A DNA stretch of 64,000 nt from Tanypteryx hageni (lineage: Eukaryota > Arthropoda > Insecta > Odonata > Petaluridae): positions 191,569,518 to 191,633,517 of the forward strand of contig CM054112.1 of NCBI GenBank assembly GCA_028673005.1, written 5' to 3'. Numbering within the stretch: position 1 is the stretch's first letter; each line of letters begins with the position of its first letter. A program made the position numbers and the translations under genes. This document shows, one piece after another, positions 57,195 to 64,000 of the stretch. Under the pieces are notes generated by a model, which had not been told where the DNA came from, did no database searches, and was given only the letters and a program-made list of their open reading frames with translations.

Positions 57195-57955
57195 TAGATG
57201 TTCCTTACAGAGGAGGATATAACATATATATAGGAGGATACTAATGTTTAGGCACTTCCAGATGAGCTGGAGATTCGAAATTTTTTACATAGGTCAGATT
57301 TTGTGCAAAACCGACTAGAAAAAAATCTTGAAATAGTGCAACAATGCGGCCGCTAAAAATTCGCAATTGTTGAAACAAATTTTCAATATTTTTGTATTTT
57401 CGAATGTGTTACGGAGCTGAAATTTTTTTTAGGGGTAGGATATGTAAAAAAATTAAATAGGAATTACAGAAATTTTGATATTTTAATTTGTTTGGCAGTT
57501 AAAAATTCTTAAAGTTTAAACAAATAGGTAGATGCTTAGACATTATGCCGCAAGTTAGGGATCTTAAATTTTTAAATTATTTAGAGGTTAATCTATGTAA
57601 ACGAATAAACATTTCAATTTATCCATGAAATTGTTATTTTGGCCGTTAAAAATTATTTAAATTTAAACAATTAGATAAATTTTATTTCACTTTTAATTGC
57701 ATTATAAATTTAAAATTTGGCAGAAATGTGTGGCATTATTACCTCAATGTGAGAAAAGTATAATATTTCGAAAATTGCAAAAGTTAGTGATTGTTTAACT
57801 CCTTTATTGTTCCAAAATGAAAAAACGAAAACCGATCCCGAAGAGAAATGTTTAGAATTAAAGAAATATTCCTCATGATGAAATATCTCTTTGAAAAATT
57901 AATGTTTTTTCAAGGTGAGATGAAATGCTTGCAGTATGCAAGCACCTTCTACTAG
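57195..57955 (+). mobile_element. Helitron, non-autonomous, copy 2 (761 bp)
   Basis: It starts TAGATGTTCCTTACAGAGG, related to copy 1, with AGGAGGATACTAATG soon after. It ends with the perfect 8-bp stem and 3-nt loop TGCTTGCAGTATGCAAGCA, CCTTCTACTAG, then T. No replication-initiator or helicase coding. It lies 25 bp after copy 3 in the same orientation. Confidence 0.85.
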
Positions 57956-57959
57956 TATA

Positions 57960-60460
57960 TATATATGTGTGTGTGTATCTTATATCCTCCATAAGATGCA
58001 GCTATTTATCAAAGATATATAAATATATATACCTTTTTTAACTTCGTGTGCTTGCGGTTCACGAATTTGGACTTCGAGACAAAATGTTTATGACCTTTAC
58101 TTGCATTTCGCATCATGTATTTACAATGTCAACAAGCGTGAACGCCCTCTACTTTTTTGTTTCTAAACGTTAGCACCCTAGAAATGGACATTATTATTAT
58201 ATTATATTTATAATGCTCGTTATTAAGAGTTTTCATAGTAAACAAATGTGATAACCATTGACTTAATTCTTTTGTAGCTCAGTTTAAAGCTAACTGCCAA
58301 TGGCGCTATTTTCGATAACAGTCAAAGTTGCTGGCATTTAGTTTTTCACAACTTTTATGAGTATGACTTTGAAAATATTCGTTCTTTGCGTATGAGGTTG
58401 CTGATTTTTGACCAAAATATTTAATGATATTATCTTTGTATTTTTAATGTAATTTAAGGAACTGTTGTTTTGTTGGGTTTTCATTGTTTATTACTAATTT
58501 TTAATGTAAATCTAAGAATTGCTATCATCTTGTAATGTAAGATACTCTGCCGCGTATTTTGAATGCTATTTTAAAAGAAATCTTATAACTTTATTATGCA
58601 AGGTTTTGATTTTCTGTTATGCATTTCTAACGTAATTAGTAAAAGAAATGGAACCCCTTTTTAATGCATTTTTTTTTGTGGCTTGGAAATGTTTGTTGCA
58701 GAATCCAGAAAAACACTTGTGCATGATGTACTCAACATTCCATTTCAGTAGTTCAATTTAAATTAAACCATTTCCTTAGAATGAACAAAAGAAGATTGAA
58801 AATCACATGCAAAATTTTGTGGAGGTATACTGTACAAGTGCGGAAGAAGTGTAATCGCTTTGTTATGCTGGATTTTCATTTGCTATTACGTGTTTTGAAG
58901 GTAATTAAAAGTATTTTTTTAGTTTATAATGTTGGCTGGGAACCACTCTCTCATAATAACATGGGGTCTTATGGGAAAATAGGACTTGCACTTCGTGAAT
59001 TTTCATTTTGCATCAGTTCCAGAACCAATTATTTGCGAAGTTGAAAAAGGTCGTGTGTGTGTGTATATATCTAAGTTCGTAAATAAACCAACGCGATCTC
59101 CAGGGCAACAGCACTTCAGTCACGTGGAGTCTTTATGTATTAAATAATAATTTCCATGAGTAATAGCAGTATATTTATAATTTTCCATGAAATTAAGGCA
59201 ACTATCCGTAATTTCCAAATTCTCTGGTAATCAGCTCGTGTCCAAGTTTTCGTATTTCAAGTTTAGTGACTCAGATCGCACTGCATGAGCAATAAGAATA
59301 ATTATCATTAAGACAATACCCTATACATCAAATTTATGGAAAGATTAGGATATTGTGTGTTAAGATTATAGTATCCTCATCCATGCCTTTAGCACATATT
59401 TGGATAAAAACAATCACGAAATAGGTATGACGCCATTATATTTAACAATTGAAAAGAGTTCAAATTTCTAGAAAAACTACAAAACACAACATTAAAATAC
59501 TTTTCACGTCTTACCATCACTGATATCAGGGTTGCTTCTCCTATTGTGATCCCTTATAGCCCTGGAGAAAAACACCTATTTTCACTCCTTCCTACAGGCG
59601 ATAACCCAAATTTAATCGTCATGTTTGTGCTTTCAGTAGTGAGAATTGCAATTCTATGATACCCTCAATCACAGCTCATGATGCAATTAGTGTTTTGGAT
59701 AGAGTAAAATCTTACATATTATCAGAAGAAAATATTGGTGATGATGTTTTCATAATATGCATGATATTGAAAATTAGAATTATATGCTTGTGGGAATAAA
59801 CTTGATGTTAATTCAATTAAAGAAAAATGCAAAATATATATTTCTGTAACTCGAATAATGTTTGCTTTCATTTGAGATTTGAGTTATAGAAGTTCCACTG
59901 TATATATTCAATTATTTAAAAACATATTTCCATAACTTTAATTTTCTATTACTCGAATAATTATTACTTTTCTTTGAGATTCAAGTTATGGAAGTTCAAC
60001 TGTAATTCGTTATGACAGCATTAATTTCCATTAAAATCATTAAATCACTAAAATCATAACGTATAATATCAGATCCCTTGAAAAGCATTGAGATCGTTGC
60101 CATAGTATTTAAAGATTTTCATTGTTGAAAAGAGGAAAAAATTCACCATTTTTTCTGATTAAAAGCAGATATTTACGCTAATTCGGTATATATTTGAATT
60201 CTGTCTTCCAAAATTAAGAACTCCGTTCTTTCAGATAGACAACTGTTCTTTTCCTGAATTCGTATTCCAATTTTAAATAATTTAAAAATGTATTTTTAGA
60301 AAACCTTGCACTGAATACAATGCTTTTTTTATGGCGTATTGAATTGGAACATTGGGGTTAAAAAGACCCCTGAAATTTTAACTTTTTTGTGATTTTCGAT
60401 TTTTCTCGTCAGTTGTGCCACTCGACCTACCCTCATGCCAAATTACAGATTTCTATCCCG
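57960..60460. other. Stretch without recognised gene
   Basis: AT-rich. AATAAACCAACGCGA occurs at both about 56420 and 59080, indicating another short dispersed repeat. No coding region recognised. Confidence 0.35.
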
Positions 60461-60775
60461 TTTTGTGTCAGTGAGTGAAGCACAAGTAGCTATATTATTA
60501 TAGACTAGCTGGAGTTACCAGACTTCGCTCGGGAAAGAATTTTCTTTTAAGTAGCAAATGATTTTTATTTCTCAGGGCCCTGCGCTGTCGATGCCCCCAA
60601 ATTTCTCAAATGTGTTATTCGGAGAAGAGGTTCACACGGAATTTTAACTACCACCTAAAGAAACTCAACCTACCAAGATACCAAATTTCAGATTTCTATC
60701 CCTTCTAGAAGTACCTTAGAGTTTTGTGTCAGTGAGTGAGTGAGGCACAAGTAGCTATATTATTATAGATATATA
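60430..60775 (+). repeat. Dispersed repeat, one whole and one partial copy in tandem
   Basis: The 3' part (CAGATTTCTATCCC, GTGTCAGTGAGTGA, GCACAAGTAGCTATATTATT, ATAGA) occurs twice, ending at about 60503 and 60770. Between them is the start CTAGCTGGAGTTACCAGACT, TCGCTCGGGAAAGAA that matches 23561-23635 inverted. Confidence 0.75.
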
Positions 60776-60779
60776 TACT

Positions 60780-62225
60780 GTCAACTCTTGATTTTGGTTA
60801 AAACAAAACTAGTCAAAACGTAGTACAAAATGGATTTAATGTAAACTTATTTAGTTAATGTTACATCCAATATTTATGAACACGCCATTCTACAGATGTC
60901 ATCCAAAAGTGTAAAAATAATACAAGTACAATAGTTTAGGAACTCAAAACATCACATAAATTGCTTGACGAAAAATGGCCAAAAGGTTACACTCAGTTAA
61001 AATAGTCTTTTAATATTGTCTGTTTCTTAGTTGAGCTCTCCCTTGTCACTGAGCAAACTGTCACAAATGCACGGTCTATTATTATTTTTTACCATGTTTA
61101 ATCCACAAAACTGTAAAAGTATAGTAATATGAAAAAATTCAACGTAAATATTTTGATGGAAATACGCATTTTGTTTGTCTCCGAGTCCAAAAAAATGGTT
61201 TACACTAGGGATTGGCAATGTTTCTGTGTTGGGTGCCACTCGTTATCGGTATTGATAATCTGTGACCCACTGAGCATGCCACCTTCAAATTCATTTTACC
61301 CATAAGTCTTACGAAAAGTGATTCTAAAATTAAAAGGAATCCTGAATATAATGCGATATCATTGAAACATGAAATGCAATCAAGATAAAATTAAAACTAT
61401 TGATAATACATTTTTTGTAATTATTCTCTGAAATACTGTGCCACGTAAAATCTCTTCGAGTGTCCCTGGTTTACACCATGCTATCTGTCTGTGTGCAGCT
61501 CTTAAGCCCTAAACAAATTAATGAAATCAAATTTTATCTCGCATTTATCCAAACAATCATCCAGAATGGACCCTCTTAAAGAAATGTATGTTATAGTATA
61601 ACAATTAAAGGTAATTCATTCGTGTCAATTTTCACAAAATGTCGGTACATTCAACAATGGCTCTAGTGGTTTCATTAACCCTTTCCACTCATAAAAATTC
61701 TGCCCCTTGGCTCCCACTGCTTGTAATTAAATTTAAATAAAAAATTTATTTTTTCTAATCTTGTTTACATTATCGATATAAACATTTTTCAAGTATTAAA
61801 ATAGAGATTAAAAAATTGGTACATCATTTTTAGATTTTTTTAATTAAAAAAATACTTTTTTTAAGGTTTTCAAATATTTTTTTTCTAAATATACACTAGT
61901 AATACATAAAAATTTTCAATTTTTATATAATCAAGTCTTGTAAAAACTTGTTCATTGTAACATTTTTTTCGATCGAAATTTTTTACTTCGTCTGACTGCA
62001 CTGCTTGCATCATAATCCTTACAAAATTGATAAAATCACAAAAGGAAAAGCCATACATAGTTGCAGAGACACAGAAAGTATTGAAGAAGTAGAGGGAATC
62101 AATTACATTGTAATGTGTAACCATTACATATGTGGGGATTAAAAAAAACGATGTCTGGGCTCCCCGAGTGGAATAGGAAAATTACAATGTCGGGGCTCCC
62201 TCGGACATAGAAGTGAAAAGTGATT
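60780..62225. other. Stretch without recognised gene
   Basis: AT-rich. TTAACCCTTTCCACTCATAA near 61677 resembles a piggyBac MITE end, but no partner at a second TTAA was found. Confidence 0.35.
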
Positions 62226-62229
62226 CACA

Positions 62230-62545
62230 CAATCCAATAAGGAGGGGGTTATGACAGTGGAGTGGCTAGAGCTGGCCTTCCATGCAGTGGTCCCAGGTTC
62301 AAATCTGGCAGAGGTAGGATTTTTCAGCCTGGTCCCATCCCATCCCCTACTTGTGGGGTTTGTGGAGACTGTGCAGGTCAGCATTCCATCCTTCGGAGGA
62401 AATGTTATGCAGTTGGCCCCCTTGATGCTCTTCATAAAGAGTAGGCTTGGCTGGCACCAGGTTTTTCCTCCTCCCTTTCTGTGTGCACAGTGTGGAAGGA
62501 GTTAAAGCTATAATAGTCCAAGAGGCTGATTAGCCAGAAAAACAA
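62230..62545 (+). mobile_element. tRNA-derived SINE, copy B
   Basis: GAGTGGCTAGAGCTGGCC (box A-like) and CAGGTTCAAATCTGG (box B) lead a body matching 1476-1775: TTGTGGGGTTTGTGGAGACT, CATAAAGAGTAGGCT, AGGAGTTAAAGCTATAATAG, TCCAAGAGGCTGATTAGCC. Short open frames on both strands are by-products. Confidence 0.85.
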
Positions 62546-63053
62546 ATAACTGCCTCTTGACTAAAAATAAAAAACAAACTTTCCTTCATATCTTGTAAAA
62601 TGTTGGTCATACCAATAAAGTTTTCTAACAAAATTTGTAGATCTAGTCAAGGAAATTATCTTTTCCTGTACATTTTTATTATAGGAGCAGCCAATTTCAA
62701 GATAATTGAATAAGTCGTAATTCACTAAGAAAATTTCTTGCATTATTTCTTAATTTTTGTTAACAAAAACAATCTTACGAGTAACTGAAGTAAATAAAGT
62801 CTGCAATAATTATGAAAGTGCGTTTTATTTGCTTTTGTGTGCTTGCAGCATTTTGGAAGTAAAACTAAATGGAATGTATATGACAAAGACGTAAATGTAA
62901 ATACGTTTATTTTTCTTTTGTGCACACAAAGCATTTTGTAAGTGAAATGGATAATTTACAATGAAGGAACAAACTTGAACATAAAGATTACATTACAATT
63001 CCTTAACTCAAGTGAGGTATCTTTTCAATAATTTTTCGTTGTTTGATTAATTA

Positions 63054-63388
63054 CCATATTAGCCTGAATATAACGCGATGTGTTTCTCCTGAAATTGCAT
63101 TTGAAAATTAATTATCACATTATATTCAAGGACTAGCAATTTTAATTAGAGTGGAAACTGAAAATATCTTGGTCCAAATAGGAAGGAGTTTGTGTTGAAC
63201 ATTCATATTTTTTGCTTTTTCTAGATAGTGTCCTCGATGTTGATGTAATATTTTGAAATTGTGTATACATTGCCAAAATGTAGTGCAAGTTTGCAATTTT
63301 TTGTGCTTTAAATTTTTTCCTTGAAAATTCTTCCAAAATCTTGGAGTTGCATTATATTCGAGGTTGCCTTATATTCTGGCTAATACAG
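63054..63388. mobile_element. TA-flanked MITE, 335 bp
   Basis: TA precedes CCATATTAGCCTGAATATAA, and the complement of the other end reads CTGTATTAGCCAGAATATAA before TA: 17 of 20 identical. No coding inside. The superfamily is uncertain (Tc1/mariner-like by target site). Confidence 0.75.
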
Positions 63389-63390
63389 TA

Positions 63391-64000
63391 TAACTGATTA
63401 GAAAATAGATCAATAATCCAAAAATTTAACATTTCTCTGGCATAATTTCTGATGTATCATTTTGCAGTATTTAGTCATTAAAGTTATGTAAATATGTTTA
63501 TTAATGCACCAGCTTAAGAAGAGAAGAAATTTTTAGTAGAGAGGCATAATCGGGTCATGGTGTTTCGCTGTTTTATGTTGTGAGCTCATTCAAACTAGAT
63601 CGTTTAGTTTCAAATGCTTCATCATACAAAACATGCCTATTTGTAATGCACTGTACACTTTCCTAATTTGTTTATATGTATTCTGGAAAATTGATAAAAA
63701 TAAAAATTTTATTCAAGTTTCGACAAACATAGTTTATGATGTTAATTCAAGGTAGTTTTCTAAAAGCAAAATCCTTTTATTATTCATGGTAGGTCTGTAT
63801 TAAAAATCTGGTTGGCTGGATCAACTATGAAACTTGAAACATTCAGTATCATTTGTAACACATGAAGGCCACAGTATTATTTTTCTCAATTAAGTGGTAA
63901 AAATTGTTATATTAGCTAAGGTTTCTATATTTTTCATAGTTGTAGTTAAGTTGAAGTTATAACTTACATTAGTATTTTTTAGTTTCACAAAGGATTTTGC
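63391..64000. other. Stretch to the window end
   Basis: AT-rich with no clear gene. The last 18 bp after an AG at 63981-63982 read FHKGFC in phase 0, which could be the start of the missing canonical CNOT2 exon, but the match is too short to call. Confidence 0.3.

Noticed and set aside
61677..62170. Another piggyBac MITE
   Set aside because: Only one plausible end (TTAACCCTTTCCACTC) was found; no second TTAA with a matching inverted end.
63170..63200. A K-E-F reading (AAGGAGTTTGTG) as a CNOT2 C-terminal exon
   Set aside because: It lies inside a TA-flanked MITE, has no acceptor at the right phase, and homology ends after three residues.
63983..64000. Start of the canonical last CNOT2 exon (FHKGFC after an AG)
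   Set aside because: Only six residues, two of which match; Val is replaced by Phe and Glu by Gly. Not callable without more sequence.

Overview
The window is AT-rich eukaryotic DNA. It carries one recognisable host gene, CNOT2 (CCR4-NOT complex subunit 2; Regena in Drosophila), on the + strand, with canonical GT-AG introns full of transposable elements. The mix of piggyBac, hAT, Tigger/pogo, mariner, Helitron, Penelope-like and CR1/L2-like elements, with tRNA-derived SINEs, fits an arthropod, most likely an insect. I cannot name the species.

Gene layout. Six exons (13433-13846, 14540-14724, 15808-16140, 17884-18145, 18246-18353, 53913-54048) join in a continuous, phase-consistent frame. They encode the middle of CNOT2 (Ser/Ala/Gly-rich linker and the two DFPALPG-like motifs) and most of the C-terminal NOT2/3/5 domain. 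A possible 48-nt exon (8966-9013) fits the phase just upstream. The 5' end of the gene is not in the window. The usual last exon (the V-x-K-E-F-H-L-E-Y segment) was not found, but an open 94-codon Pro/Ser-rich segment with its own acceptor and stop (54182-54466) could be an alternative terminal exon. The intron between 18353 and 53913 is about 35.6 kb.

Region 1-13.4 kb: a decayed piggyBac element, tRNA-derived SINE copy A, two abutting piggyBac MITEs, a larger piggyBac MITE, a LINE reverse transcriptase tail, a hairpin MITE, and a hAT element nested inside another hAT element with two exact target-site duplications.

Region 13.4-18.4 kb: CNOT2 exons and one 939-bp MITE just upstream of an acceptor.

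Region 18.4-53.9 kb (giant intron): a truncated SINE next to a Helitron end, a complete but internally deleted piggyBac, a 3'-truncated Tigger, a LINE endonuclease fragment, a piggyBac MITE, a 1.36-kb Tigger-like element, a Penelope-like fragment with a GIY-YIG domain, a decayed hAT transposase, and a foldback-like structure of about 9.7 kb (about 40.2-49.97 kb). The arms of that structure hold 118-bp tandem repeats. Its left arm is split by a mariner whose empty site survives in the right arm. Its centre is a decayed LINE that was itself hit by a SINE and a Helitron.

Region 54-64 kb: the last intron or 3' region, with two Helitron copies, a second copy of the same SINE, a TA-flanked MITE, and long AT-rich stretches without recognisable genes. 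I saw no rRNA, intact tRNA, CRISPR array or prokaryotic operon structure.
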